Shown here: one piece after another, positions 26,683 through 36,447 of the stretch
Layout: the number at the start of each line of letters is the position of its first letter
Numbering within the stretch: the first letter of the stretch is position 1
Assembly (NCBI RefSeq): GCF_035645195.1
Contig: NZ_DASQNA010000050.1
Span: 1-64,000, forward strand
Reading direction: 5' to 3'
Length of the DNA stretch: 64,000 nt
Source: Paenibacillus sp.
Lineage (GTDB): Bacteria; Bacillota; Bacilli; Paenibacillales; YIM-B00363
Position numbers and translations under genes: made by a program
The notes under the pieces: generated by a model
What the model saw: the letters and a program-made list of their open reading frames with translations, nothing else
What the model was told of the DNA's origin: nothing
The model's database searches: none

Positions 26683-27039
26683 TGCCCTTCGTTCCTCCTT
26701 TAAAATAATAAGCACCTGTATAATTCTACCTACCCTATGTAAAATCTGAGGGCGCAAAATATTAAGTTATATTAAAGTTCAAAAGAGCGTGGCTTCACTA
26801 GATTCCGGTCCCCCTACATGCGGATTTTTCGGCGCACCCTCCCCATTTTCCTAGAATGAATCGCAGATTTCCTACCATTTACCAAACGGAAGCTGAGCTT
26901 TATTATAAGAGAGAGTTAACCTTTGGTAAATTTGTTTCCTTATTAATGTCAGATATTTCGTTAATTTTCGTTATCATGCACAGTTTTTGTTGAAATACTT
27001 GAATTTTGGGTCGACCATTGTTATGTTTCATAACACAAA
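26683..27039 (-). promoter_or_regulatory. Promoter and long leader of the giant surface-protein gene
   Basis: On the minus strand TTTACC (26930-26925), 17 bp, TATAAT (26907-26902) is a strong candidate promoter, giving a leader of about 210 nt before the ATG at 26682. The leader is AT-rich near the gene, and I recognise no riboswitch in it. Bases 26931-27039 hold AT-rich sequence with no gene I can support. Confidence 0.6.
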
Positions 27040-27066
27040 AACCCCAAGTCCGAGGACTTGAGGCTT
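27040..27066 (-). terminator. Terminator of the purine permease gene
   Basis: On the minus strand CCTCAAGTC and GACTTGGGG form a stem around CCTCG, followed by TTTTTG, about 25 bp past the stop. Confidence 0.8.
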
Positions 27067-27088
27067 TGGCTTACGTAAAATTGTTGAG

Positions 27089-28477
27089 TTATTCCCCGCC
27101 GAAGAAAATGTAGCGCGCCGCGACGAGCGCCGCCAGCACCCACATCATCCAGTGAATCGGCACGCGGCGCAGCGAGAAGATGTTGTACACGCCGCCGACG
27201 ATGACGTACGACAGGATGCCCGCCGCGATCCCGTTCGCGATGCTGTTCGTGAACGGCATGAACACGATCGTCAGGAACGCCGGCAGCGCCTGCGTGAAAT
27301 CGTCCCACGGGATTTCCTTCACCGCACCCATCATGAGCACGCCGACGATGATGAGCGCCGGAGCCGTCGCCGCAGCCGGTACGATGCCCGCCAGCGGCAA
27401 AATGAGCAAGGACAAGAGGAACAGCGCGCCGGTCGTTACCGACGTCAAGCCCGTTCGGCCGCCCTCCGAAATGCCCGCGGCGCTCTCGATGTAGGCCGTG
27501 ATCGTGCTCGTGCCGAGCACCGCGCCCGTGCTGACGCCCGCCGCGTCGACCATCATCGCTTTGCCGATCGTCTTTTTGCCCTCTGCATGGTTCACGTCGA
27601 TGCCCGCTTTCTTCGCGGTGCCGACGAGCGTGCCGAACGTGTCGAACAGCTCCACGAACGTAAACACGAAAATGATCTCGAGCAAGCCGACGCCGAGCGC
27701 CGCGCCGATGTCGAGCTGGCCGACGGCCAAGTTGTCGAAGCTCGGAATCCAGTTCGCCTGCCCGAGCTGGCTGAAGTCGACGACGTTCAGCCCGAGGAAC
27801 GGCAAGCCCCCGATGATCGTCGTCGCGACGATGCCGATGAGCAGCGCGCCGCGCACTTTCAGCGCCATCAAGATGCCGATGATGAGCAAGCCGAGCAGCG
27901 CCAGGAACGTGTCCGGGTGCGTCGCCGGGTTGAACGAGCCCAGCATCAAGTTGAAGGCGGAGCCCGGAACCGGCAGCGTCGCGTCTACGCCCGGGTTGAC
28001 CGAGATCGCCACGATGTTGCTGAGCTTAAAGCCGATCAGCGCGATGAACAAGCCGATGCCGACCGTGATGCCGACCTTGATGCTTTGCGGCACGGCCGTC
28101 ACGAGCATTTGTCTCACTTTCGTGACGGTGAGTATGATGAACACGATGCCGGAAATGAACACGGCGCCGAGCGCCGTTTGCCACGTAATCGCTCCGTTGG
28201 AGCTCAGCACCACGCTCATGAAATACGCGTTCAGCCCCATGCCCGGCGCGAGCGCGACCGGGATGTTGACGAACAATCCCATCGCGATCGTCACGAGACC
28301 GGCGCCGACCGCGGTCGCGAAGAACACCGCCTCATACGGAATGCCGGCTCCGTTCGGCCCGAGGAAAATTTGGTTGACGAACAAAATGTACGCCATCGTC
28401 ATGAACGTCGTCAGCCCCGCGATCAGCTCCGTCCTGACGCTCGTCCCTCGCTCCTTCAAGCGGAATAAACGATCCAT
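27089..28477 (-). CDS. pbuG: Guanine/hypoxanthine permease, AzgA/PbuG family
   Basis: A 462-residue membrane protein with about 12 helices that imports purine bases by proton symport. The N-terminal signature ERGTSVRTELIAGLTTFMTMAY and NIPVALAPGMGLNAYF are hallmarks of the AzgA-like group (NCS2 fold); SSTITAYIESAAGISEGGRTGL-like sequence appears near residue 330. The substrate is inferred from the family and from the PurBox-like pair upstream. It follows guaA on the same strand but is separated from it by a terminator and its own promoter. Confidence 0.9.
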   Translation of the reverse strand: MDRLFRLKERGTSVRTELIAGLTTFMTMAYILFVNQIFLGPNGAGIPYEAVFFATAVGAGLVTIAMGLFVNIPVALAPGMGLNAYFMSVVLSSNGAITWQTALGAVFISGIVFIILTVTKVRQMLVTAVPQSIKVGITVGIGLFIALIGFKLSNIVAISVNPGVDATLPVPGSAFNLMLGSFNPATHPDTFLALLGLLIIGILMALKVRGALLIGIVATTIIGGLPFLGLNVVDFSQLGQANWIPSFDNLAVGQLDIGAALGVGLLEIIFVFTFVELFDTFGTLVGTAKKAGIDVNHAEGKKTIGKAMMVDAAGVSTGAVLGTSTITAYIESAAGISEGGRTGLTSVTTGALFLLSLLILPLAGIVPAAATAPALIIVGVLMMGAVKEIPWDDFTQALPAFLTIVFMPFTNSIANGIAAGILSYVIVGGVYNIFSLRRVPIHWMMWVLAALVAARYIFFGGE

Positions 28478-28574
28478 CGATCAATCCTGCCCCCTCACAG
28501 AAATACAGTTTGTATGAAGTTTTCGTCCGATTGCCAAATTTTATTTATCGCTGGTCGAACGATAGCCACGATTC

Positions 28575-28604
28575 ATTGTAATCGCGTACATTTTTCCATG
28601 TCAA
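28575..28604 (-). promoter_or_regulatory. pbuG promoter
   Basis: TTGACA (28604-28599), 18 bp, TACAAT (28580-28575) on the minus strand, about 100 nt before the start codon. No purine riboswitch core is seen in the leader. Confidence 0.7.
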
Positions 28605-28609
28605 TCGTT

Positions 28610-28653
28610 GTCGAATATTTTCCTCAAAAATTGTGCCGTTCGTTCGGTTTTGG
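28610..28653. promoter_or_regulatory. PurBox-like pair upstream of pbuG
   Basis: AAAACCGAAC (minus strand, 28651-28642) is an excellent PurBox core; a weaker inverted partner CGAAT lies at 28612-28616, 25 bp away. Order, orientation and distance to the -35 element copy those of the pur operon site at 14370-14410, so both are probably PurR targets. Confidence 0.6.
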
Positions 28654-28667
28654 GCCGGCCCGCGGCG

Positions 28668-28699
28668 AAAAAGAAAGCCGCCGAGCAGCGCTCGACGGC
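28668..28699 (-). terminator. guaA terminator
   Basis: GCCGTCGAGC and GCTCGGCGGC form a stem with a GCT loop on the minus strand, followed by TTTCTTTTT; it begins about 12 bp past the guaA stop. Confidence 0.85.
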
Positions 28700-28710
28700 T
28701 TGTCCTTCCC

Positions 28711-30249
28711 TTATTCCCACTCGATCGTCGCCGGCGGCTTCGACGTAATGTCGTAGACGACGCGGTTGACGTTGTCGACTTCATTGACGATTCTTGTCGA
28801 AATCGTCTCGAGCACATCCCACGGGATGCGCGCCCAATCGGCGGTCATGCCGTCGATGGACGTCACGGCGCGGATGCCGACCGTGTACGAGTACGTCCGG
28901 GCGTCGCCCATGACGCCGACGCTCTTCATGTTCGGCAGCGCGGTGAAGTACTGCCAAATCTCGCGATCCAGCCCCGCCTTCGCGATTTCCTCGCGCAGGA
29001 TGGCGTCGGATTCGCGCACGATGGTCAGCTTCTCCTCCGTCACTTCGCCGAGCACGCGAATCGCGAGACCCGGGCCCGGGAACGGCTGGCGCCACACGAT
29101 TTCCGCCGGCAGGCCGCATTCCTCGCCGACTTTGCGCACTTCGTCCTTGAACAGCGCCTTCAGCGGCTCGACGAGCTTGAACTTGATGTCCTTCGGCAGG
29201 CCGCCGACGTTGTGGTGCGACTTGATCGTCTGCGCCGTCGCCGTACCGCTCTCGACGATGTCGGTGTACAGCGTGCCTTGGGCGAGAAATTCGAAGTCGT
29301 CGAACTTCGCGGACTCTTCTTGGAACACGTAAATAAACTCGTTCCCGATGATTTTGCGCTTTTGCTCCGGATCGTCGACGCCGGCGAGCTTGCCGAGGAA
29401 CCGTTCGCGCGCGTCGATTTTGACGACCTTCATGTCGAACTTGCCGACGAACGTTTCCATGACGCTTTCGGCTTCGCCTTTGCGCAGGAGGCCGTGGTCG
29501 ATGAACATGCACGTCAGCCGGTCGCCAATCGCCTTATGGATCAGGATGGCGACGACGGACGAATCGACGCCGCCGGACAAGGCGCACAGCACCTTCTTGT
29601 CGCCGACCTGCTCGCGAATGTCGCGGATCGCGTCTTCGATGAACGTCGTCATGCTCCACTCGCCTTCGCAGCCGCACACGTCGAACAGGAAGTTTTTGAT
29701 CATGTCGTTGCCGTACGTCGTGTGGCGCACTTCCGGGTGGAATTGCACCGCGTACAGCCGGCGCTCTTTGTGGCTCATCGCCGCGATCGGCGCATGCTCG
29801 GTGCTCGCGTCGACCGAGAAGCCGGTCGGCGGCTCGGTCACGAGGTCGCTGTGGCTCATCCACACCTGCTGCTCCGGCTCGAGGCCGCGCGTCAGATGGC
29901 AGTCCGCGTTGAAGCGGACCATCGCTTTGCCGTATTCGCGCTTGCCTGCGCGCTCGACTTTGCCCTCGAGCTGATGGCTCATCATTTGCATGCCGTAGCA
30001 GATGCCGAGAATCGGCACGCCGAGTTCATATACGCCCGGGTCGACGAGCGGCGAGTTTTCGCCGTATACGCTGGCCGGGCCGCCCGAGAAGACGATGCCC
30101 TTCGGCGCGAGCTCGCGGATTTTGTCCGCGCTGGTGTTGTAAGGCAGCAGTTCGCTGTACACGCCGAGATCCCGGATGCGGCGCGCGATGAGCTGGTTGT
30201 ACTGCCCGCCGAAGTCGAGGACGACGACGATTTCGTTCGGTTTATTCAT
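28711..30249 (-). CDS. guaA: GMP synthase (glutamine-hydrolysing)
   Basis: Converts XMP to GMP with ATP and glutamine. The 512-residue protein has a class I glutaminase with catalytic Cys84 (GICYGMQMM) and His in FHPEVRHT, the ATP pyrophosphatase loop SGGVDSSV near 225, and the C-terminal dimer domain ending [11 protein letters not shown] use the ATG at 30249 (MNKPNEIV) with AGGGGG 13 bases upstream; a TTG at 30261 is too close to that site. Own promoter just upstream. Confidence 0.97.
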   Translation of the reverse strand: MNKPNEIVVVLDFGGQYNQLIARRIRDLGVYSELLPYNTSADKIRELAPKGIVFSGGPASVYGENSPLVDPGVYELGVPILGICYGMQMMSHQLEGKVERAGKREYGKAMVRFNADCHLTRGLEPEQQVWMSHSDLVTEPPTGFSVDASTEHAPIAAMSHKERRLYAVQFHPEVRHTTYGNDMIKNFLFDVCGCEGEWSMTTFIEDAIRDIREQVGDKKVLCALSGGVDSSVVAILIHKAIGDRLTCMFIDHGLLRKGEAESVMETFVGKFDMKVVKIDARERFLGKLAGVDDPEQKRKIIGNEFIYVFQEESAKFDDFEFLAQGTLYTDIVESGTATAQTIKSHHNVGGLPKDIKFKLVEPLKALFKDEVRKVGEECGLPAEIVWRQPFPGPGLAIRVLGEVTEEKLTIVRESDAILREEIAKAGLDREIWQYFTALPNMKSVGVMGDARTYSYTVGIRAVTSIDGMTADWARIPWDVLETISTRIVNEVDNVNRVVYDITSKPPATIEWE

Positions 30250-30284
30250 GCGTAAGTACAAGCCCCCTAATAATAATAGAAACT

Positions 30285-30314
30285 ATTCTACAAGATCGAT
30301 CGCCGTAGTGGCAA
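30285..30314 (-). promoter_or_regulatory. guaA promoter
   Basis: TTGCCA (30314-30309), 18 bp, TAGAAT (30290-30285) on the minus strand, in the 67-bp gap between the alpha/beta hydrolase gene and guaA. Confidence 0.55.
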
Positions 30315-30316
30315 CG

Positions 30317-31051
30317 TTAAATGTTCGAAAGCCACGCGGAGAGCGTCTCGTTGAACGCTTCGGGGCGCTCCACATTGGGCAAATGTCCCGCCTCGGGAAC
30401 GATCCGGAGCTCGGCGCGGGGAATCGCGGACGCCATGCGGCGGGCGAGGTCGGGCGGCGTGATCGCGTCATCCTCGCCGACGACGACGAGCGTCGGCACG
30501 CGGATGTCGGCCAGCATCGGCGTCCGGTCCGGCCGCTCCGCCATGCCGAGCGCCGCGGCGGCGATCGCCGCCGGCTTCGCCGTCAGCATGATGCGCTCCG
30601 CCTCCCGCGCCGCCTCCGGCCGCAGCTCCAGCGTCGTCTTCGACACCAGCTTGCCGAGCATCGCGTCGACGGCGACGCGCGCGCCCTCCGCCAGCACGTT
30701 CTCCGCGAGCTTCCGCCGGCCGGCCTTCCCTTCCTCGGTGTCGGCCTCGGCCTTCGTGTCGACGAGCGCGAGCGCCGCGACCCGCTCCGGATAGCGCTCC
30801 AGCAGCGTGAACGCGACGTAGCCGCCCATCGAGAGGCCCACGACGACGGCTTTCGCCGCGCCGGCTTCATCGAGCGCCGCAACTGCGACGTCGGCCATCG
30901 CTTCCATCGTCGCGGGAGAGTCGTCTAGACGCAAATCGGGAATAACCGTCCGGTATCCGAGCGCTTCGAACGCTTCTTTCTGCGGCGCCCACATCTCCGG
31001 GCTTAACGGGAATCCGTGCAGGAACAATAACGTCGTCTCGTTGGGTCGCAT
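30317..31051 (-). CDS. Alpha/beta hydrolase
   Basis: A 244-residue cytosolic hydrolase. LLFLHGFPLSPEMW gives the oxyanion region, GLSMGG holds the nucleophile Ser74, an Asp lies in VVGEDDAITPP near 195, and His223 in EAGHLPNVERPEAF, a complete triad. Family members act as esterases, lactonases or pimeloyl-ester hydrolases; the substrate cannot be told. A possible promoter lies inside the end of the upstream transglutaminase gene. Start supported by GGAGGAGAAGG. Confidence 0.85.
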   Translation of the reverse strand: MRPNETTLLFLHGFPLSPEMWAPQKEAFEALGYRTVIPDLRLDDSPATMEAMADVAVAALDEAGAAKAVVVGLSMGGYVAFTLLERYPERVAALALVDTKAEADTEEGKAGRRKLAENVLAEGARVAVDAMLGKLVSKTTLELRPEAAREAERIMLTAKPAAIAAAALGMAERPDRTPMLADIRVPTLVVVGEDDAITPPDLARRMASAIPRAELRIVPEAGHLPNVERPEAFNETLSAWLSNI

Positions 31052-31091
31052 GGCATCCTTCTCCTCCGTATCCGATCCTAATATTCCCTAT

Positions 31092-31120
31092 ATTATAGCT
31101 TAGCGCGCATTCCGCGTCAT
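31092..31120 (-). promoter_or_regulatory. Possible promoter of the alpha/beta hydrolase gene
   Basis: ATGACG (31120-31115), 17 bp, TATAAT (31097-31092) on the minus strand, overlapping the end of the transglutaminase gene. Confidence 0.45.
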
Positions 31121-33417
31121 TTCGCGATTTTGCGCCAGACGTCTTCGAGCCAGCGGCTCGGCACGCGGGCGCCGCCGCCCCCGTAGCGGACCGCTTCGTC
31201 GAGGCGCACGAGCGCGAGCAGCGCCTCTCGCGCCTCGGGCGAATCCGCCGGCAGGCGCGCGGCGTAGTCGCGCAGCGTTTCGTGCGGGCGGCGCGGGCCG
31301 TATCGGCGGTAGATGCGCTGCCACAGCCGGTCGAGCCGCCGCCTCGAAGGCGACGCGCGGCGCGAAGGAGCGTCGCCGGCCGGCGGCGCCGCGGACGCGC
31401 GGACGCGACGCAGCAGCCGCGCGAGGCCATAGGCGGCGTAAGCCGCCAGCGCCGCCGCGGCGCCGCCGATGACCGCGTGCGCGAGCAGCGGCGTCCATTC
31501 GTGCGGCAGGCGCGATTTCGCCGCGTCCAACGCCGCCTCGGCCTGCGCCGCCGCGCCGCGGAGGCCCGATTGGACCGAGGCGAGCAGCGCGGCCGCCGGC
31601 GACGCCGGGTGTTCGGCGGCGGCTTCCGGCGTCGCGGACGCCGCCGCGGCGAGGGCGGCCGCGGGCCGGCCGGTCAGCTTCGCGCCCTCCGGCAGCAGCA
31701 TGTTCGCCGGCATCGCGTCGAGACCGCCGAAACCGGCTTCGACGCCTTCGGCTGCGGCCGCCGGCGTCGCCTCGAACGGCACCCAGCCCGCCTTCGCGAA
31801 CCGCACCTCCACCCACGCATGCGCGTCCGCTTGGCGCACCACGTACGTATTCGGCGAGGACGGGTCGGGCGTGCCGGGCGCGAAGCCTTTCACCCAGCGC
31901 GCTTCGACGCCGACCGCGCGCAGCAGCACGACCATCGCCGTCGAGAAGTGATTGCAGTACCCCGCCTTTTGTTCGAACAGAAAGTCGTCGACGAAGTCGG
32001 CGCCGTCCGGCGGGCGCGCCGTGTCGAGCGTGTAGCGGTAATGCTCCCACAAATACGCTTGAATCGCCTGCGCCTTCGCGTACGGATGGTCGGGCGCGTC
32101 CGCCACAATGTCCCGGGCGAGCTCGCGCACCCGCGCGGGGAGCGTTGCCGGCAGCTGCAAATAGCGCTCGGACGGATCACGCTCCGCCGGCGCCGCGTCT
32201 TCGAGCAGCGCCGCCGAATCGAAGGCGGGCAGCGCCGTCGTCATCCGGTACGAAGCGAGCCGCACCGAGCTCGTGCCGACGAAATACGAATCGTCTTCGG
32301 GATCGTATCGGATATGAATATCCGACACGCGCTCCCCGGACGGACCTGTCAGCTCCGGCAGGCGCAGCACCCGGCCGCCGGCGAACAGCGTCCGCTCGAG
32401 CGCGGGCGAGCGCACGTCGATCCGCTGCTCGATCGCCTGCTCGCCGGCCGCGGCGCTTCCCGCGCGGAACGTCGCGGCCGTCGGGTCTAGCGCGCTGCTC
32501 CGCCACCCCTGACCGGTGTAGACGTCCCGGCTGCCGCCGCGCCAATACGTCGGCCGCTCGCTGTACGCGATGAACGCGACCTCGTCGTTCGGCGTCACCG
32601 CCTGGCCGAGCCGGCTGTCGTCGGCGCCGTAGCCGACGGCGGCGGTCGTCGCCGCCGCTTCGACGAGGCCGCCGCGCTCCGCCGCCGCCCGCGCCCACGC
32701 CGCCCACCGCTCGAGCGGCACGGGGCTCGGCTCAGACGGCTTCCCGGCGGACAGCCCGTACCCGGCGGCGAGCACGGCCCCGGCGCACAGCGCGCCGACG
32801 GCGATGCGCGCGAGCGCCGCCGCGCGCCCTTCCGCGAAGCGGCTGCCGAGCAGCCGCTCCCATTTCGTGCCTTGCTGCACGGTGAGCAGCAACAGCCCCA
32901 TCGCCGACGCGCGCAAGACGCCCGCCCCGGTGTCGAGCCCGGGCCACAGCTGCAGCAGCACGAGGAAGCCGAGCGTCGCGCCGACGAACCAGAGCGCCTG
33001 CCCGCGGTCCGCCACGATGCGGTACACGGCGTACACGAGCGCCGCCCAGCCGCAGAGGAACACGAACGTACGCGTTTCCGGACTGACGAGCAGCTGCCCC
33101 GCGCCGAGCGCGCGCACATCTTCCAAGAAGAGCTCGGGGAACGCGAACCACCACGATCCGTCGGCGAACGCGTCGGGCCGGAACCAGTAGCCGATCCACC
33201 CGATCGTGAACGCCAGCTTGAGCGGCCACGCGGCGGCGCCCCGCATTCCCCATGCGTCGATAATCATATAGAACGCGACGGCCCCGAGGAACGGGACCAG
33301 GCGGTGCACGTCCGTCATGTCGGCCATCTCGACGAGCGGACGCAGCCATTCGGCGAACAAGCCGTACAACAGCGCCGCTACGAGCATATTACGAAGAAAC
33401 GGCAGTCCGGCTTTCAT
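31117..33417 (-). CDS. Transglutaminase-like membrane protein (TgpA type)
   Basis: A 766-residue protein with N-terminal membrane helices (about residues 10-225), an outside transglutaminase-like domain, a helix near residue 640 and a C-terminal DUF4129-like tail. The catalytic Cys is in KAGYCNHFSTAMV near 480, His in ADAHAWVEV near 525, and WVPFEATP follows. Such proteins act as cell-surface peptidases or cross-linkers and regularly pair with MoxR and DUF58 genes, as here. The ATG at 33417 has AAGGGGGG upstream and overlaps the DUF58 gene by 29 bp; the longer open frame is a shadow of that gene. Confidence 0.9.
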   Translation of the reverse strand: MKAGLPFLRNMLVAALLYGLFAEWLRPLVEMADMTDVHRLVPFLGAVAFYMIIDAWGMRGAAAWPLKLAFTIGWIGYWFRPDAFADGSWWFAFPELFLEDVRALGAGQLLVSPETRTFVFLCGWAALVYAVYRIVADRGQALWFVGATLGFLVLLQLWPGLDTGAGVLRASAMGLLLLTVQQGTKWERLLGSRFAEGRAAALARIAVGALCAGAVLAAGYGLSAGKPSEPSPVPLERWAAWARAAAERGGLVEAAATTAAVGYGADDSRLGQAVTPNDEVAFIAYSERPTYWRGGSRDVYTGQGWRSSALDPTAATFRAGSAAAGEQAIEQRIDVRSPALERTLFAGGRVLRLPELTGPSGERVSDIHIRYDPEDDSYFVGTSSVRLASYRMTTALPAFDSAALLEDAAPAERDPSERYLQLPATLPARVRELARDIVADAPDHPYAKAQAIQAYLWEHYRYTLDTARPPDGADFVDDFLFEQKAGYCNHFSTAMVVLLRAVGVEARWVKGFAPGTPDPSSPNTYVVRQADAHAWVEVRFAKAGWVPFEATPAAAAEGVEAGFGGLDAMPANMLLPEGAKLTGRPAAALAAAASATPEAAAEHPASPAAALLASVQSGLRGAAAQAEAALDAAKSRLPHEWTPLLAHAVIGGAAAALAAYAAYGLARLLRRVRASAAPPAGDAPSRRASPSRRRLDRLWQRIYRRYGPRRPHETLRDYAARLPADSPEAREALLALVRLDEAVRYGGGGARVPSRWLEDVWRKIAK

Positions 33418-34567
33418 CGTTCGCTCGCCCCCCTTCCGTCGCGATGCTGACGCCGAACCGGGCGAGCTGGGCGGCAAGCTCCGAGCCGCTTGCTGCGACA
33501 GAGCTCGCCCCACCGCCCGCCTCGCCGCCGCCGACGAGCAGCACCGCCGCCTCGCGGCCCGATGCGCGCGCGCCGCGGCACAGCGCCGCCGCCTGCGGGC
33601 GCAGCGCCGCGCAAACGCAGACGACGCCGCCCGCCGGGTTCGCCGGCGGCAGCGGCGCATCCGGCGCCGCGGGCGACAGCTCCGCGAGGGCGCGGCGCCA
33701 GCCGGGCGCGGAGGCGGAGGCGCGGGCGGCAGCGCCGCCGATCGCGAGCAGCCGGAACGGCCGCCGCAGCGCGGCCAGCGCCGCGACGACGCCAGCCGCC
33801 GTCTCCGCGCAAGCGTCGACCGCTTCCGCGTCGGCGCCGGCGGCGTCGACGAGCACGAGCGTCTCTTCCATCCGCCGTTTCGCCTCCGGCACGCGCACGA
33901 GCCACTCGTCGGACCGCGCCGCCAGCTTCCACAGCACCCGCGACAGCGGGTCGCCGTCCCGGTACGCGCGCAGCTCCGTGCGCTCGTCGCCCTCGCGGCG
34001 CGCCGCTCCGTTCCCCGCGGCCGCGAGACGGCGCAGCGCCTCCTCCGCCTCGGGGCCGAGCAAGCGCGCCTTCGGGGCGACGACGACGTCGCCGCCCGCG
34101 CCGGCGGCCGTCGTCCGCAGCGGCACGACGCCGAACGGATCGCCGGTCCACAGCGCCGCCGGTTCAAAACGATACACACCGCGTTCCGGCAGCGGCAGCA
34201 AATACGAGAACGTCGTGCGCGACGTCAGCCACGGCCCGTGGAGCAGGTCGTATTCGAACTCGCCGATGCGCTCCCGCACGACGAGCCACGGCAGCGGCAG
34301 CGCGAACGAGCGGCGAATCGTCGCGACGACGACCGCCTCTTCCCCCGCGTCGAACGCCCCTTCCGGCGGCGTCGATCCGTCCGCGGCGCGGACGACGCGT
34401 TCCACCCGAACGCCGCGCAGGCCGATCCAGCGGATCAGCCAGCCGTACCCGACGATGCAGGTGTATGTATAGAACAGAAAGTGAAGCGTAAAACCGCCGC
34501 GCGCGGCCATGCCCCAGCCCAGCAGCGCCCATAGCGCCAAGGCGGCGAAACGGTGCATCCGCATCAT
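33389..34567 (-). CDS. DUF58 domain protein
   Basis: A 392-residue protein with one or two N-terminal membrane helices (residues 6-45) and the DUF58 signature RAYRDGDPLSRVLWKLAARS near residue 200, followed by a von Willebrand-like fold that is Ala/Gly-rich. It usually works with a MoxR ATPase as an assembly or chaperone partner. The ATG overlaps the moxR stop (ATGA). Codon composition is extremely GC-rich here. Confidence 0.9.
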   Translation of the reverse strand: MMRMHRFAALALWALLGWGMAARGGFTLHFLFYTYTCIVGYGWLIRWIGLRGVRVERVVRAADGSTPPEGAFDAGEEAVVVATIRRSFALPLPWLVVRERIGEFEYDLLHGPWLTSRTTFSYLLPLPERGVYRFEPAALWTGDPFGVVPLRTTAAGAGGDVVVAPKARLLGPEAEEALRRLAAAGNGAARREGDERTELRAYRDGDPLSRVLWKLAARSDEWLVRVPEAKRRMEETLVLVDAAGADAEAVDACAETAAGVVAALAALRRPFRLLAIGGAAARASASAPGWRRALAELSPAAPDAPLPPANPAGGVVCVCAALRPQAAALCRGARASGREAAVLLVGGGEAGGGASSVAASGSELAAQLARFGVSIATEGGRANDESRTAVSS

Positions 34568-35556
34568 GACCGCGCACCCCCCAGCTTCGAGCCGGCGGGG
34601 GCCGACGGCACAGGCACCGCGTCGAGGAGCAGGCGCACGACGCCTTCGGCCGTATGGCCGGCGAAGCTCGCCTCCGGGCGCAGCGCCAGCCGATGCGCCA
34701 GCACCGGCACGGCCAGCTCGCGGCAGTCGTCCGGCACGACGTACGTGCGTCCTCGCAGCAACGCGAGCGCCTGGGACGCCCGGAGCAGGCCGAGCGATGC
34801 GCGCGGGCTCGCGCCGAGGCTCAGCTCCGGGCGGTCCCGCGTCGCCTGCGTCAGCGCCACGATATAATGCTTCACCGGCTCGTCCACGTGAACGGCCGCC
34901 GCCTGGCGCTGCAGCTCGCGCAGCTCTTCAAGCAGCAGCAACGGCCCCGGGTCCGCGGCCGCCTCCGGCGCGCGGGACAGCAGCGCGGCTTCTTCCTCCC
35001 GCGTCGGGTACCCGAGGCTCAGCTTCAGCAAAAACCGGTCGAGCTGCGCCTCCGGCAGCGGGTACGCCCCTTCGAAGCCGGACGGGTTTTGCGTCGCGAT
35101 CACCATGAACGGCTGCGGCAGCGGATGCGTTTCCCCGTCCACCGTCACGTGGCGCTCCTCCATCGCTTCCAGCAGCGCGGACTGCGTCTTCGGCGACGTC
35201 CGGTTCAGCTCGTCCGCCAGCACGATGTTCGCCATGATCGGCCCCGGCCGATATTCGAACGTTTCCGTCGACCTTCGATACATCGCGACGCCCGTTATAT
35301 CGGAGGGCATCAAATCCGGCGTGCACTGGATGCGTTGAAAGCTGCACCCCAGCGTGCGGGCGGTCGTTTTCGCGAGCAGCGTTTTGCCGACGCCCGGCAC
35401 GTCCTCCAGCAGCGCATGCCCCCCGCACAACAAAGCTACTAATAATTGCTCTATCGTATGCCGTTTCCCGATGACGATTCTCTCAATGCGCCGCATGACG
35501 TTCGCGAGAAGCGCCTGCGGACGATCCCACAACAATCCGTTTCCGGATGGCCGCAT
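34564..35556 (-). CDS. MoxR-family AAA ATPase
   Basis: A 330-residue ATPase with Walker [10 protein letters not shown] (near residue 50), Walker [21 protein letters not shown] and sensor motif IATQNP. MoxR proteins assist folding or activation of partner proteins; here the partners are probably the DUF58 and transglutaminase products. The start at 35556 has AAGGAGG eight bases upstream. First gene of the three-gene operon. Confidence 0.92.
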   Translation of the reverse strand: MRPSGNGLLWDRPQALLANVMRRIERIVIGKRHTIEQLLVALLCGGHALLEDVPGVGKTLLAKTTARTLGCSFQRIQCTPDLMPSDITGVAMYRRSTETFEYRPGPIMANIVLADELNRTSPKTQSALLEAMEERHVTVDGETHPLPQPFMVIATQNPSGFEGAYPLPEAQLDRFLLKLSLGYPTREEEAALLSRAPEAAADPGPLLLLEELRELQRQAAAVHVDEPVKHYIVALTQATRDRPELSLGASPRASLGLLRASQALALLRGRTYVVPDDCRELAVPVLAHRLALRPEASFAGHTAEGVVRLLLDAVPVPSAPAGSKLGGARS

Positions 35557-35689
35557 GTCCGTATCCTCCTTGACATTCAAACTCTCGTATATGGTCAAGT
35601 GTGTCCGGTTTGCGACTCTTTTAGACAGCATAGCAAGAAAGAATAGAGAGAATCGAAGATTGCGAGTAGAGGGGGCGGGTATTGCGGAA

Positions 35690-36385
35690 GGAGCAAATGT
35701 TCCTTAAACGGCGGTTGGCGGGCAAAATGGCAGGCAGTAAGAGACAAATGCTCCTTAGACGGCGGTTGGCGGGCATTTCGGCGGGCGGTAAGAAACAAAT
35801 GTTCCTTAAATGGCGGCTGGCAGGCAAAACGGCAGGCGATAAGAAACAAATGTTCCTTAGACGGCAGTTGGCAGGCAAAACGGCGGGCGGTAAGAGGCAA
35901 ATGTTCCTTAAACGGCGGCTGGCAGGCAAAACGGCAGGCGGTAAGAGGCAAATGTTCCTTAAACGGCGGCTGGCAGGCAAAACGGCGGGCGGTAAGAAGC
36001 AAATGTTCCTTAAACGGCGGTTGGCGGGCAAAATGGCAGGCAGTAAGAGACAAATGCTCCTTAGACGGCGGTTGGCGGGCAAAATGGCAGGCGGGAAGAG
36101 ACAAATGTTCCTTAAACGGCGGCTGGCAGGGAAAACGGCGGGCGGTAAGAGACAAATGTTCCTTAAACGGCGGCTGGCTGGCAAAACGGCGGGCGGTAAG
36201 AGGCAAATGTTTCTTAAACGGCAGTTGGCAGGCAAAACGGCAGGCGATAAGAAACAAATGTTCCTTAGACGGCAGTTGGCAGGCAAAACGGCGGGCGGTA
36301 AGAGGCAAATGTTCCTTAAACGGCGGCTAACAGGCAAAACGGCAGGTGGCAAGAAACAATTGCTCCTTAGCGGCGGAAAGCGGAC
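35690..36385. repeat. 51-bp tandem hairpin array A3 (14 units)
   Basis: Fourteen units have their CAAATG core at 35694 and every 51 bp to 36357 without a break. A typical unit core reads TAAGAGACAAATGTTCCTTA, an imperfect palindrome, followed by a GC-rich part of the form AACGGCGGCTGGCAGGC. The reverse complement of this unit matches array A2 (3313-3600) in core and in the CGGCGGTTGGCGGGC part. Both strands are open for hundreds of bases because 51 is a multiple of three; there is no ribosome site. The array lies between hxlR and the moxR operon. Confidence 0.93.
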
Positions 36386-36394
36386 CGTTCGGCG

Positions 36395-36435
36395 GCGCCC
36401 CGAACCCGCCCAACGGGCAAAAAGCCCGCAAGCGC
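36395..36435 (-). terminator. Weak terminator after hxlR
   Basis: GCGGGC TTTTT GCCCG can fold on the minus strand about 20 bp past the HxlR stop, but it lacks a good T-run. Confidence 0.3.
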
Positions 36436-36447
36436 GCGCGGAGAGCG

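Noticed and set aside
28478-28575. Purine riboswitch before pbuG
   Set aside because: Leader lacks the conserved core; PurBox-like sequences explain regulation better.
33418-34179. 1020-residue form of the transglutaminase protein
   Set aside because: The N-terminal 254 residues are an Arg/Cys-rich shadow of the DUF58 gene.
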